From Cordilura impudica (lineage: Eukaryota > Arthropoda > Insecta > Diptera > Scathophagidae), in the NCBI GenBank assembly GCA_963682025.1, contig OY821517.1, positions 293,151,670 through 293,215,669 of the forward strand: DNA of 64,000 nucleotides. The letters are read 5' to 3'. The notes below the pieces were generated by a model. That model was not told the DNA's origin. It did not search any database and saw only the letters and a program-made list of their open reading frames with translations. A program made the translations under genes and the position numbers. The number at the start of each line of letters is the position of its first letter. Positions within the stretch are counted from its first letter, which is position 1. Below, one piece after another: positions 34,447 through 46,560 of the stretch.

Positions 34447-36488
34447 TTGCAAAATAAGCATAATGTCTGGATTAGTCTACGACTGAAAGTTGGCGCAACA
34501 AGTACTGAAACCATGGCGTTAAACAATTTAGAATTATTTGAACTGTTTAGAAGGTCAACCACACCAAAGTTTTTCGCGGAAGCTGCTTTAGAAGAACTTG
34601 ATAGCTTATACGGAAATATTGAGAGAAGCGAAATTATAAAAAATAATTTTTATCTGATATATGCAAATATTAAGGCAAAATGGGTGAGATCTAATCGAAC
34701 CATTCAGAGCTTCAACTCCAAATACGAGGACTGGCTTAATGAAGACACCATCCTGGATATATTGGCAGTAGATAAACCCACCACATCAACCAGAGGAGCA
34801 AAAGGAAGGCCAAAAAAAAGTATTGAGGAGTGTTCAATTTTCACAAGAAAGAGGAAACTTGCCGATGACACCAATGACTTGACCACGAAACATTGGTCGG
34901 ACGTGCTGTCTATTAAATATACAAAGGATAGTGAAAGAGTTAGGTCGCAGATTACAAAATCTGTTGCTGATGCAAGCCCACTGTGACTAAAAAGGATTAA
35001 GGAAAGCATTCCCACGCCCACAAACGCACACATTAAAAAGTATGGTTCCGAAGAAGCCTTGGCCTTGTTTATGGACTTACAACTTTCCAAAGAAAAATAT
35101 GAGATACTACGGGCATCCTTGATGCGACACGGGGCTGACATTTTAGCAGGATACAAGCATATTACGCAAGCCAAAATAAATTCACGACCACTGCATACGG
35201 AGTTTACGGAAGTCTCTGTGAAAGCCAATCTGCAGGATTTCATGGGCCATACAGCAAAACGGTTGTTGGAGAGTCTTCCTGAAAATGAGGTGAAAATTCT
35301 TTTTGAGAAACTGACATTGATCAGCAAATGGGGCTGCGATGGATCATCTGGACAAAGCGTTTATAAGCAAAGGATATTTTCCGATGACGCTAAAATATCG
35401 GACGGAAATATGTTTATGGCATCTGTTGTTCCTTTGCGGCTAAAATCTGATGTTTCCCTACACTGGAAAAATTCACGTCCGTCATCAGTGCATTATTGCC
35501 GACCAATAATGTTTCAGTTTGCAAGGGAATCGGCAGAACTCATAAGGACCACGGTGAAGGACATTTAAGAACAAATAAGCAAGATTTAGCCTACAAAGCT
35601 GCAAATTGGAGAAGGAAAATATATTGAATGCAATTACGAGTTCCACCTGACCATGGTTGACGGAAAAGTCGTAAACGTCATGCCTGATTTGCAAAAAGAG
35701 TCAGAAGAAATTTGGTAATTTAAACGATTCTACAAACGAGGAGAATTACGAATATGGAATGTCAGCATTGCTCGCAAGGATAAAGTGTATGGAGTTCTTG
35801 CTAAAACTGCCGTATACCCTACCACAAGAAGAGGAAAACTTCGATGAAAATACATCAATAAAGGATAAGGAAAAGATCAGAAAGAAGCAAATACAGGATG
35901 CTTTTTTTAAACAAGTTGGACTAAAAGTAGACACTCCCAAGCACGGATACGGTAACTCAAACGATGGAAACACTTCTAGGAGATTTTTTGAAAATGTTGA
36001 GGCAGTAACTAGAATCACTGGAATTGACAATCAAATCGTGAAAAGATTGGGAACGATGTTGAATGTTTTAAACTGCAAAGAAAACGTCAATTCTACAAAA
36101 TATGCATCGAAAACTGCATCTCTTTTAGCAGAAATGTATCCACAGAAGAAGTTGACCCCGACCATCCATAAAATATTGGCGCATGGCAAAGATATAATTG
36201 AGTACCAGTCTTTGCCAATTGGAGAGCTTTCTGAAGAAGCACAGGAGTCTCTTAACAAATTTTATAAAAAAATATAGATTGCAGAACATATTCAAAGCAT
36301 CAAGGGTAAGGCAAAATGACCTCTTCAACCTCTTCAACATGTTGGCAGCATCTTCCGATCCACTTATTTCTTCCCTGCGGCATGTGAAGTCACGAATAGA
36401 GTTAGAAAATAATTATAGTTTAGAAATGATTAGTCTTTTAGATATACCTTCTCTTACGAATTGTTATGAATATTTTACAGAAAATTGA
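34447..36488 (+). pseudogene. Transib transposase, decayed
   Basis: Core of the RAG1-like family, read in pieces. The N-terminal region has basic TRGAKGRPKKSIEECS. LISKWGCDGSSGQSVYKQ follows with the first catalytic Asp (codon 35338-35340). HLTMVDGKVV carries the second Asp (near 35659). ALLARIKCMEFLLKLPY, GYGNSNDGNTSRRFFEN and LPIGELSEEAQESLNKF come next, the last containing the expected Glu region near 36231. Stops at 34984 and 35566 are in one frame; frames change after about 35640 and again near 36260. All three catalytic regions are recognisable although the gene is dead. Compared with 55572-58222, it keeps the first Asp. Confidence 0.85.
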
Positions 36489-36763
36489 AAAAATAAATTT
36501 AAAAAAGAAGTAATTTTTTTTTCAATTTGTTGGGTAATAATAAAACCCTAAAGAAAAAAAAAATAAAAACAATCAAAAAATGTAAAAATAATTTTTTTTA
36601 GTTACCATAAAATTGATTTTTCTACAAATTTTAACTTTGATAACCCATAAGTAGGCCCCTACAAAGCGTAGCATCCTTTCCAAACGCTCATTTCATAGGC
36701 TGAACAGTTATCTCTCATATGCTGTTTAAACTGTTCAATTGTGTTATTCGGTTCAAAAGATAT

Positions 36764-36801
36764 GATTTTTGCAACGAAAAAACTCAAATGGTGCCACTGT
36801 G
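36764..36801 (-). repeat. Transib right TIR with RSS-like layout
   Basis: Read inward from 36801: CACAGTG, a 22-bp spacer, then the same GCAAAAATC (36772-36764). Only CACAGTGGC(G/A)CC and this 9-mer are shared with the left end; the spacers differ. Confidence 0.75.
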
Positions 36802-36807
36802 CGTTGT

Positions 36808-37312
36808 AAGAGAAGATGAAAAAAATCTGAAATAGTACATCGTTACAACCAAACGGAAGCTGGAGTTGATGCGCCTGACCAACTAGTTGCTAATTACACT
36901 TGTAAGCGCATGACTAGGCGATGGCCTGTTGCATTATTTTCAAATATGATACTGACATAAATCCTGGCTGGAATTTCAATAAAAACTTCAAACTCAGGCT
37001 GTATCTAGTAGAACCTGCAGATAAGTCAATAAATGAGTATATTTTGCGAAGAAAGGTTTTGCCACATGGACCATCAGCAACCAGTCATCTTAAAAATATT
37101 CAAGAACAAAATAATCTCATAGGTGTCTCGCAATGTTCTAAACAAAATGGTACAAATACACCATTGTCCAGTAATTTACCAAATAAACGTAAGCGGTATT
37201 TCTTTTGTCAACATGGAAGGAATTCAAATTAGTATTCCACCAAATGTGATTCTATTAAAAATTTTATTTGCAAAGAGCACATGGTCGCATTGTGTACAAA
37301 TTGTCACTTAAC
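36808..37312 (+). pseudogene. piggyBac transposase, C-terminal part
   Basis: Continues the gene after the Transib. HRYNQTEAGVDAPDQL is the third catalytic Asp block of piggyBac transposases, followed by CKRMTRRWPVALFSNMI. A C-terminal Cys/His-rich stretch (KRYFFCQHGR, then CDSIKNFICKEH and CTNCH) corresponds to the family's cross-brace zinc domain. Stops and a frame change near 36950 and 37230 break it. Confidence 0.8.
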
Positions 37313-37581
37313 TTTTTTAATTTTTATACATTAGTATTAAAAATATAATTATTTTATTTTTCTAAAAAAGGCTGAATTTCGAATTTAATTTTATTTTATT
37401 TATACTTTTTTTAATAATTGCTTCGGAAGGGCTTATTTATTTTAGTTTTCATTATTTCTTATTAAATAAAAAAAAACAATAAAACAAATAATTTCTTATA
37501 TTAAATATGAAATTTTGTTTACATTTTAATGTTGACCCAAAAGATCATAGGAAGGGCACATATCCAAGGAATGCAGAAGGG

Positions 37582-37830
37582 TTAACAAATATAATAAAAA
37601 CACACATAGCATTGTATAATTTTATGTATGTGTTTAGTAGCAACTTTAAACGATCATAACTCCAAAAAATATTCCAGATGATGAAAATCTGTAAATCTGG
37701 GTAACAGCTTAAAACAAATACATTTCAAATGATAAATTTTTTTTGTCAAAATCGGGGTAAAACTCTGAAACTCACATCGGTAATAAAAAATCTCCTTGCC
37801 TGTTAATATTATAGATAACCGATTTTTGTT
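37582..37830 (-). repeat. Dispersed repeat family 2, copy d, right part
   Basis: Inverse of the proximal part of the family: ACACACATAGCATTGTATAATTTTATG through CAAAATCGGGGTAAAAC to TGTTAATATTATAGAT. Together with 31715-31847 it makes one full copy with the piggyBac at its internal TTAA. Confidence 0.75.
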
Positions 37831-38989
37831 TTTTTTTAATTACTTAAACGTTTTTTATCAACAAATTATTTAAATTTTCAATATAGAAATCATACTTTCA
37901 CAATTCGCTATACAAATAACCAACTTGTCTCTTTAAGAAAATTCATTTGGAAAAACTGAAATGTTAAGATATTATCTTTTTGCTGCCATGGCAAAGTAAA
38001 AACAATTCCAAAGAAAACATCTCGTTTAAAACTGTATTTCAGCCAGAGGGTGTCAAACTTAACATGAGTAACAAAACAACAACAGCAAGGAGTTGTTAAG
38101 AGATTGTTGAAAAATACTGTAATTTGTTAACCTGTTTTTAGCTGATTAGACATATTTAAACATATAATCTTAAATTACATTCTCCTAAGCTTCCAGAATC
38201 TAGTTACAATCTTTTTGTTATTTTTTCAGTCATTTGGTCGTGTTGTTTCTGCTTTACCTTGCATTTTTCTAGTGTAGTGACTGTCTGCTTGTTAAATGGA
38301 TTTCTTCGCAAATGAGACTTAATAGTTTTCTTTTTGTGGGTTCTAAGCTTAATAAATATATTTATGCCACGTAATTTCTGGCAGAAGGTGTTAAATAAAT
38401 GGTAAAAGGAAATTATTTTGCTTGCTACTGATTATGCTGATAATAATATAAGTAATATATATAATATGAAAAATTTGAAAAATTAATATTCATCAACTCG
38501 AAATGATGTAGTTAACGCACCAAGGCGTATGAGCACTGATATAAGTAATTATGTATTATAAATCATACTCTGGCAGAAGTTTGTTCTATAAACAAATTTT
38601 CATAATGTATTTAGCATAATGTAGAAGTTGTGTAATTTTTTTTTTATTAAAAATCTAACTTTGTTAATTACAAATTCTGAATATAAATTAATAATATCCG
38701 TTAAATTGTGGTTACTTTAGGCAAATTTAATATTCTGTTTATTTTCACAACAACAAGCCAAAAAAAAAAAACATAAATATCTTATTATATTTAACAAGCC
38801 ATCAGCACCATTCCCAACATTCACAAATGTCACCCTCACCACACACAACAAAATAATATCCTCACAAATGATGTTGATAGCTTCACTTCAATTCCTTAGT
38901 TAAGTAACCATATTTTGTTAAGTGTGAACACCAAAAATTTATTGACCATAAAATGTTGGCAATAGAAAAATCAAAAAATACAAAAAGCA
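37831..38989. other. A/T-rich non-coding sequence
   Basis: No ORF above 60 codons, no RNA gene and no clear repeat found. Confidence 0.5.
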
Positions 38990-39235
38990 AAACAAGTTAG
39001 AAATTTATAGTTGGTATATACTGATTATAAGGACACCCTATGCTATTAAAATTGAGCAAGATTCTTAGGTAAACTCATATTGTGGTCACAAATGGATATA
39101 GACTTGGACATGTTGTTCGCAGATATAACTAAGTTCATATCAGATGTTATTTTTATATGGGATCTAGGTCGAAACTGTTACTGAGCATGACAATATATAG
39201 TAAAGTATCTTATATCTCTAATATAGCCTAACATG
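38990..39235 (+). repeat. Dispersed repeat family 1, degenerate copy
   Basis: AACAAGTTAGAAATTTATAGTTGG, GACACCCTATGC, GATATAACTAAGTTCATATCAGATG and TATATGGGATCTAGGTCGAAA follow the same order as the start of the copy at 19377 but with many changes. Confidence 0.6.
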
Positions 39236-39334
39236 GCTACTCACGTAACTGTCTTCTCCGAAGAGTGCCAGAGTTTTTTAATGTAACTTTTATGTAAATG
39301 ATCTGGAATAATGTTGTCGTTGAAAAAAATTTTT

Positions 39335-39575
39335 TAATTGATAGATTAGGTGGAGACTGGGAAATGGATTTATTTAGAGACTATCTCTAAAATGGTCCTA
39401 TGGGTTATTGTTAGAAATTTTCTGTTGATTTTTTTTATCTAGCCTGAAAAAATGGCAAGTACATAGTTGAAGTTTAAGCCAATATGTTTTCGGGCTTATA
39501 TACATTTGTGATATTTTATTGCGCTCAAGGTAAGTAACGGTAAATGATTAATATTACATTTTTAAAACTATTACT
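39335..39575 (+). repeat. Spacer element of the 17-bp satellite, outlying copy
   Basis: About 240 bp (ATTAGGTGGAGACTGGGAAATGG to AAGTAACGGTAAATG). It recurs as a closely similar block at about 43350, 44105, 44925 and 45695. This copy is the most diverged and lies at the left edge of the array, so it may be nearest the ancestral junction. Confidence 0.75.
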
Positions 39576-39619
39576 TATATTTGAGCTCGGAGCTAGCTGT
39601 CGTATCTTCTGTTAATAAT

Positions 39620-42600
39620 TTGAAAATTCTTTAAAAAGTACCTTTTCTCAAAGAGTATCTTTTCTCAAAAAGCATATTTTCTTAAAAAAGTACCTCTTTA
39701 TTTAAAATATACCTTTTTTAAAAAACTACCTTTGCTTAAACAAGAATCTATTATGAAAAAGTACTTTTTATGAAAAAAGTAGTTTTTATGAGAAAAGTCC
39801 CTTTTATTAAAAGAGTAACTTTTCTTAAAAAACTACCTTATACTAAAAAAGTATCTTTTGTGAGAAATGAGCAGTTTTTTGTAAAATACCATTTATTAAA
39901 AAAGTACCTTTTGATAGAAAAAATACCCTTTATAAGAAAATTGCCTTTTTAAAAAAATACAAATTCCTTTTGCTAAAAAGTACCTTTTGTTAAGAAGTGC
40001 TTTTTTTAATTTAGCTTTTGTTAAAAAAGTACCTTTTGTAAAAAAGTACCCATTGTAAAAAGTACCCTATGTTAAATAGTTAAGAAGTACCCTATGTTAA
40101 ATAGTTATATTTTGGTAAAAAGTACCTTTTGTTTAAAAAGTACCTTTTATTAAAAAATACCTTTTATTAAAAAAGTACCTTTTTTAAAATAAGTATCTCT
40201 TCTTACCTTTTGATAGAAAGTACTGTTTATAAGAAAATTACGTTTTGTTAAAAAATAAATTTTGTTAAAAAAGTACCTTATATTAAAATATTTCGTTTTG
40301 TTAAAAAGGACCTTTTAAAAGTGTACTTTTTGTGAAAAAAGAGCCTTTTGTTAAACAAAAGCCTCTACTTTAAAATATATGTACTTTTTTTTAAGTCTCT
40401 TTTGTTAAAAAATTACCTTTTGTTAAAAAGCACCATTTATAAAAAAATAAATTTTCTTTAAAAATTATCTTATGTTAAAAAGGACCTTTTGTTAAAAAGG
40501 AAATTTTTATAAAAAAAGTACGTACTGTAAAATGTACCTTATGCTAAATAGGTACATTTTGTTAAAAAATACCTTTTGTTTAAGAAGTACCTTTTATTAA
40601 AAAGTATCTTTTATTAAAAAGTACCTTCTGTTAAAAAGTACATTTTGTTAAAAAATTACCTTTTGCTATAAAAGTATTTTTTGTTAAAAAGTATGCTGCT
40701 GCTGTTAAAAAGTATCATTTGCTAAAAAAAATAACTTTTGTTAAAAAAGTACCTTTTGTTAAAAAAGCAACTTTGAATATAGTAGGTACTGTCTTAAACA
40801 AGTTACTTTTATTTAAAGTACCTCTTTTAAAAAAATATTTTTTTGCACAAGTATCTTATGTTAAAGAAATGACCTTTTGTTAACAAGAACCTTTTGTTAA
40901 AAAAGTACCTTTTGTAAAAAAGTATATATTTTAAAGTGTACCGTATGTAAAATAGGTACATTTTATTAAAAAGTACCTTTTGCTTAAAAGGTACCTTTTA
41001 TTAAAAAGTGCCTTCTGTTAAAATGTACCTTCTGATAAAAAGTATTTTTGTTAAAAAGTATCTGCTGTTAAAAAGTACTTTTTGTTAAAAAAGTACCTGT
41101 TTTAAAAAGTACCTTATGTTAAAAAGGCACATTTTGTTAAAAAGTACCTTTTTTTAAAAAAAGTACCTTTTTAAAAAAATTTAGTTTTGTAAAAAATACC
41201 ATTTTTTTAAAAAAGTACCTTTGGTGATAAAAGTACCTTTCGTTAAAAAAAGTAACTTTTGTTAAAAAGTATCTTTTGTTAAAAAAGTAACTTTTCATAA
41301 ACAAGTTCCTTTTGTTCAAACAGTAACTTTTAAAAAAAGTACTTTTTGTTATAAAAAAAAGTGCCTTTTATTTAAAGTACCTCTTTTAAAAAAGTATTTT
41401 TTCTTGCAAAAGTATCTTTTGTTAAACGAATTACCTTTTATTAAAAATGACCTTTCGTTAAAAAGTACCTTTTGTAAAAAAGTACCTATTGTAAAAAGTA
41501 CCTTAAGTTAAATAGGTACATTTTGTTAAAAAGTACCTTTTATTAAAAGGTACCTTTTATTGAAAAGTACATTTTATTAAAAAGTACCTTTTATTAAAAA
41601 GTACCTTTTATTAAGAAGTACCTTCTGGTAAAAATACATTTTGTTAAAAAATTACCTTTCGTTATAAAAGTATTTTTTATTAAAAAATATCTACTGTTCT
41701 AAAGTACATTTTGTTAAAAAAGTAACTATTTTAAAAGGTATCTTATGTTAAAAAGGTACATTTTGTTAAAAATGTACATTTTGTTAAAAAGTACCTTTTT
41801 TTAAAAAAGTACCTATTGTAAAAAACTTAGTTTTGTAAAAAATACAATTTTTTTTAAAGTACCTTTGGTCATAAAAGTACCTTTCGTTGAAAAAAGTAAC
41901 TTTTGTTAAAAAGTATCTTTTGTACAAAAGTAACTTTTCATAAAAAAGTTCCTTTTGTTAAAACAGTACCGTTTAAAAAAAGTACTTTTTGTTAAAAATA
42001 AGGGCTTTTATTTAAAGTACCTCTTTTAAAAAAGTATTTTTTCTTGCAAAAGTATCTTTTGTTAAAAAAATTACCTTTTATTAAAAATTACCTTTCGTTA
42101 AAAAGTATATTTTGTAAAAAAGTACCTATTGTAAAAAGAACCTTAAGTTAAATAGGTACATTTTGTTAAAAAGTAACTTTTATTAAATAGTACCATTTAT
42201 TAAAAAGTACCTTTTATTAAAAAGTACCTTTTATTAAAAAGTACCTTTTATTAAAAGTACGTTTTATTAAAAAGTTCCTTTTATAAAAAAGTACCTTTTA
42301 TTAAAAAGTACCTTTTATTAAAAAGTACCTTTTATTAAAAAGTACCTTTTATTAAAAAGTACCTTTTATTAAAAAGTACCTTTTAGTAAAAAGTACCTTT
42401 TATTAAAAACTACCTTTCATTAAAATGTACCTTTTATTAAAAAGTACCTTTAATTAAGAAGTACCTTTTGTTCAAAAGTACCTTTTATTAAAAAGTACCT
42501 TTTATTAAAAAGTACCTTTTATTAAAAAGTACCTTTTATTAAAAAGTACCTTTTATTAAAAAGTACCTTTTATTAAAAAGTACCTTTTATTAAAAAGTAC

Positions 42601-45600
42601 CTTTTATTAAAAAGTACCTTTTATTAAAAAGTACCTTTTATTAAAAAGTACCTTTTATTAAAAAGTACCTTTTATTAAAATGTAGATTTTATTAAAAAGT
42701 ACCTTTTATTAAAAAGTACCTTTTATTAAAAAGTGCCTTTTATTAAAATGTACCTTTTATTAAAAAGTACATTTTATTAAAAAGTACATTTTATTAAAAA
42801 GTACCTTTTATTAAAAAGTGCCGTTTATTAAAAAGTACCTTTTATTAAGAAGTACCTTTTATTAAAAAGTACCTTTTATTAAAAAGTACCTTTTATTAAA
42901 AAGTACCTTTTATTAAAAAGTACCTTTTATTAAAAAGTACCTTTTATTAAAAAGTACCTTTTATTAAAAAGTACCTTTTATTAAAAAGTACCTTTTATTA
43001 AAAATTACCCTTTATTAAAAAGTACCTTTTATTAAAAAGTGCCTTTTATTAAAAAGTACATTTTATTAAAAAGTACCTTTTATTAAAAAGTACCTTTTAT
43101 TAAAAAGTGCCTTTTATTAAAAAGTACCTTTTATTAAGAAGTACCTTCTGTAAAAAGTACATTTTGTTAAATAATTACCTTTTGTTATAAAAGTATTTTT
43201 TGTTAAAAAATATCTGCAGTTCAAAAGTACATTTTGTTAAAAAAGTAAATCTTTTAAATGGTACATTATGCTAAAAATGAACATTTTCTTAAAAAGTACC
43301 TTTTATTAAAAAAAATTACCTATTGTAAAAAACTTAGTTTTGTAAAAAAATTTATAGATTTAAGTGGAGACTGGGAAATGGATTTATTTAGAGACTATGT
43401 CTAAAATGGTTCTACGGGTTATTGTTAGAAATTTTCGGTTGATTTTTTTATCTAGCCTGAAAAAATGGCAAGTACGTAGTTGAAGTTTAAGCAAATATGT
43501 TTTCGGGCTTATATACATTTGTGATATTTTATTGCGCTCAAGGTAAGTAACGGGAAATGTTTAATATTACATTTTTAAAAGAAGTACCTTTTGTTAAAAA
43601 GTACATTTTATTAAAAAGTACCTTTTATTTAAAAGTACCTTTTATTAAAAAGTACCTTTTATTAAAAAGTACCTTTTATTAAAAAGTACCTTTTATTAAA
43701 AAGTACCTTTTATTAAAAAGTACCTTTTATTAAAAAGTACCTTTTATTAAAAATTACCTTTTATTAAAAAGTACCTTTTATTAAAAAGTGCCTTTTATTA
43801 AAAAGTACATTTTATTAAAAAGTACCTTTTATTAAAAAGTACCTTTTATTAAAAAGTGCCTTTTATTAAAAAGTACCTTTTATTAAGAAGTACCTTCTGT
43901 AAAAAGTACATTTTGTTAAATAATTACCTTTTGTTATAAAAGCATTTTTTTTTGTTAAAAAATATCTGCTGTTCGAAAGTACATTTTGTTAAAAAAGTAA
44001 CTATTTTAAAAGGTACCTTATGCTAAAAATGAACATTTTCTTAAAAAGTACCTTTTTATTAAAAAAAATTACCTATTGTAAAAAACTTAGTTTTGTAAAA
44101 AAATTGATAGATTTAAGTGGAGACTGGGAAATGGATTTATTTAGAGACTATGTCTAAAATGGTTCTACGGGTTATTGTTAGAAATTTTCGGTTGATTTTT
44201 TTATCTAGCCTGAAAAAATGGCAAGTACGTAGTTGAAGTTTAAGCAAATATGTTTTCGGGCTTATATACATTTGTGATATTTTATTGCGCTCAAGGTAAG
44301 TAACGGGAAATGTTTAATATTACATTTTTAAAAGAAGTACCTTTTGTTAAAAAGTACATTTTATTAAAAAGTACCTTTTATTAAAAAGTACCTTTTATTA
44401 AAAAGTACCTTTTATTAAAAAGTACCTTTTATTAAAAAGTACATTTTATTAAAAAGTACATTTTATTAAAAAGTACCTTTTATTAAAAAGTGCCGTTTAT
44501 TAAAAAGTACCTTTTATTAAGAAGTACCTTTTATTAAAAAGTACCTTTTATTAAAAAGTGCCTTTTATTAAAAAGTACATTTTATTAAAAAGTACCTTTT
44601 ATTAAAAAGTGCCGTTTATTAAAAAGTACCTTTTATTAAGAAGTACCTTTTATTAAAAAGTACCTTTTATTAAAAAGTACCTTTGATTAAAAAGTACCTT
44701 TTATTAAGAAGTACCTTCTGTAAAAAAGTACATTTTGTTAAAAAATTACCTTTTGTTATAAAAGTATTTTTTGTTAAAAAATATCTGCTGTTCAAAAGTA
44801 CATTTTGTTAAAAAAGTAACTATTTTAAAAGGTACCTTATGCTAAAAATTAACATTTTCGTAAAAAGTACCTTTTTATAAAAAAAAAATTACCTATTGTA
44901 AAAAACTTAGTTTTGTAAAAAAATTGATAGATTTAAGTGGAGACTGGGAAATGGATTTATTTAGAGACTATGTCTAATATGGTTCTACGGGTTATTGTTA
45001 GAAATTTTCGGTTGATTTTTTTATCTAGCCTGAAAAAATGGCAAGTACGTAGTTGAAGTTTAAGCAAATATGTTTTCGGGCTTATATACATTTGTGATAT
45101 TTTATTGCGCTCAAGGTAAGTAACGGGAAATGTTTAATATTACATTTTTAAAAGAAGTACCTTTTGTTAAAAAGTACATTTTATTAAAAAGTACCTTTTA
45201 TTAAAAAGTACCTTTTATTAAAAAGTACCTTTTATTAAAAAGTACCTTTTATTAAAAAGTACCTTTTATTAAAAAGTACATTTTATTAAAAAGTACCTTT
45301 TATTAAAAAGTGCCGTTTATTAAAAAGTACCTTTTATTAAGAAGTACCTTTTATTAAAAAGTACCTTTGATTAAAAAGTGCCTTTTATTAAAAAGTAAAT
45401 TTTATTAAAAAGTACCTTTTATTAAAAAGTACCTTTTATTAAAAAGTGCCTTTTATTAAAAAGTACCTTTTATTAAGAAGTACCTTCTGTAAAAAAGTAC
45501 ATTTTGTTAAAAAATTACCTTTTGTTATAAAAGTATTTTTTGTTAAAAAATATCTGCTGTTCAAAAGTACATTTTGTTAAAAAAGTAACTATTTTAAAAG

Positions 45601-46560
45601 GTACCTTATGCTAAAAATTAACATTTTCGTAAAAAGTACCTTTTTATAAAAAAAAAATTACCTATTGTAAAAAACTTAGTTTTGTAAAAAAATTGATAGA
45701 TTTAAGTGGAGACTGGGAAATGGATTTATTTAGAGACTATGTCTAAAATGGTTCTACGGGTTATTGTTAGAAATTTTCGGTTGATTTTTTTATCTAGCCT
45801 GAAAAAATGGCAAGTACGTAGTTGAAGTTTAAGCAAATATGTTTTCGGGCTTATATACATTTGTGATATTTTATTGCGCTCAAGGTAAGTAACGGGAAAT
45901 ATTTAATATTACATTTTTAAAAGAAGTACCTTTTGTTAAAAAGTACATTTTATTAAAAAGTACCTTTTATTAAAAAGTACCTTTTATTAAAAAGTGCCTT
46001 TTATTAAAAAGTACCTTTTATTAAAAAGTACCTTTTATTAAAAAGTACCTTTTATTAAAAAGTACATTTTATTAAAAAGTACCTTTTATTAAAAAGTACC
46101 TTTTATTAAAAAGTGCCTTTTATTAAAAAGTACCTTTTATTAAGAAGTACCTTCTGTAAAAAAGTACATTTTGTTAAAAAATTACCTTTTGTTATAAAAG
46201 TATTTTTTGTTAAAAAATATCTGCTGTTCAAAAGTACATTTTGTTAAAAAAGTAACTATTTTAAAAGGTACCTTATGCTAAAAATGAACATTTTCTTAAA
46301 AAGTACCTTTTTATTCAAAAAAAATACCTATTGTAAAAAACTTAGTTTTGTAAAAAAAATAAAAATTTTTTTAAAAAGTACCTTTGGTCATAAAAGTACC
46401 TTTTGAAAAAAAGCTACTTTTGTTAAAAAAATTACCTTCTACTAAAAAGTATCTTTAGTGAAAATGTACTTTTTGTTAAAGTACCTTTCCTAAAAAATAA
46501 CTTTTTCTTAAAAATTAAATTTTGTTAACAAAAATGTGCCTTTAGTTATATTTCATGCGA
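39620..46560. repeat. Satellite array, 17-bp unit (AAAAAGTACCTTTTATT), with higher-order repeat
   Basis: Same motif as the 21-25.7 kb array but with five A instead of six, so no long frames are open. It is most uniform at about 42180-43130. The left third (39620-41600) is degenerate, with many AAAAGTACCTTTTGTT variants. From about 43300 a composite unit of a spacer of roughly 240 bp plus 17-mers repeats: the TAAGTGGAGACTGGG motif occurs at 43361, 44114, 44934 and 45703, spaced 753, 820 and 769 bp. No gene is supported. Confidence 0.9.
43340..46360 (+). repeat. Higher-order repeat block (four spacer copies)
   Basis: Four nearly identical spacers alternate with 17-mer runs that contain the same marker variants in order (CTTCTGTAAAAAAGTACATTTTG, CTGCTGTTCAAAAGTAC, CCTTATGCTAAAAAT, AAAAACTTAGTTTTG). 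Period differences of 51 and 16 bp are close to whole numbers of 17-mers, as unequal exchange would produce. Confidence 0.85.

Larger units (their letters stand above)
33539..36801 (+). mobile_element. Transib transposon (RAG1-related), nested in piggyBac
   Basis: The ends are CACAGTGGCGCC (33539-33550) and GGTGCCACTGTG (36790-36801). The flanks repeat CGTTG on both sides (33534-33538 and 36802-36806), a 5-bp duplication as expected for Transib. The host piggyBac frame reads on from HSAV to VREDEKN across the site. Inside is a decayed gene matching Transib transposase motifs. Length 3,263 bp. About 900 bp of 5' non-coding sequence precedes the gene. Confidence 0.88.
31848..37581 (+). mobile_element. 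piggyBac-superfamily transposon carrying a nested Transib
   Basis: TTAA lies on both sides (31844-31847 and 37582-37585). The inverted ends are CCCTTCTGCACTCCTTGG on the left and CCAAGGAATGCAGAAGGG on the right. TTAA targets and CCC-starting ends define piggyBac. A subterminal palindrome of TTGGGTCA..TTGACCCAA follows the left end. Its own sequence is about 2.47 kb; the remaining 3.27 kb is the Transib at 33539-36801. The transposase is broken in several places. Confidence 0.9.

Noticed and set aside
34704..35327. 207-codon minus-strand ORF
   Set aside because: Antisense to the Transib transposase, which has clear family motifs in the other strand.
33539..36488. Domesticated RAG1-like host gene
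   Set aside because: Stops and frame changes, intact tips and a target duplication show a dead transposon, not a retained gene.
39770..41319. 60-codon ORFs in the 17-bp satellite
   Set aside because: Low-complexity readings of degenerate units on both strands.
42180..43130. Regular short repeats as a possible CRISPR array
   Set aside because: Units are head-to-tail with no unique spacers, and the sequence is eukaryotic.
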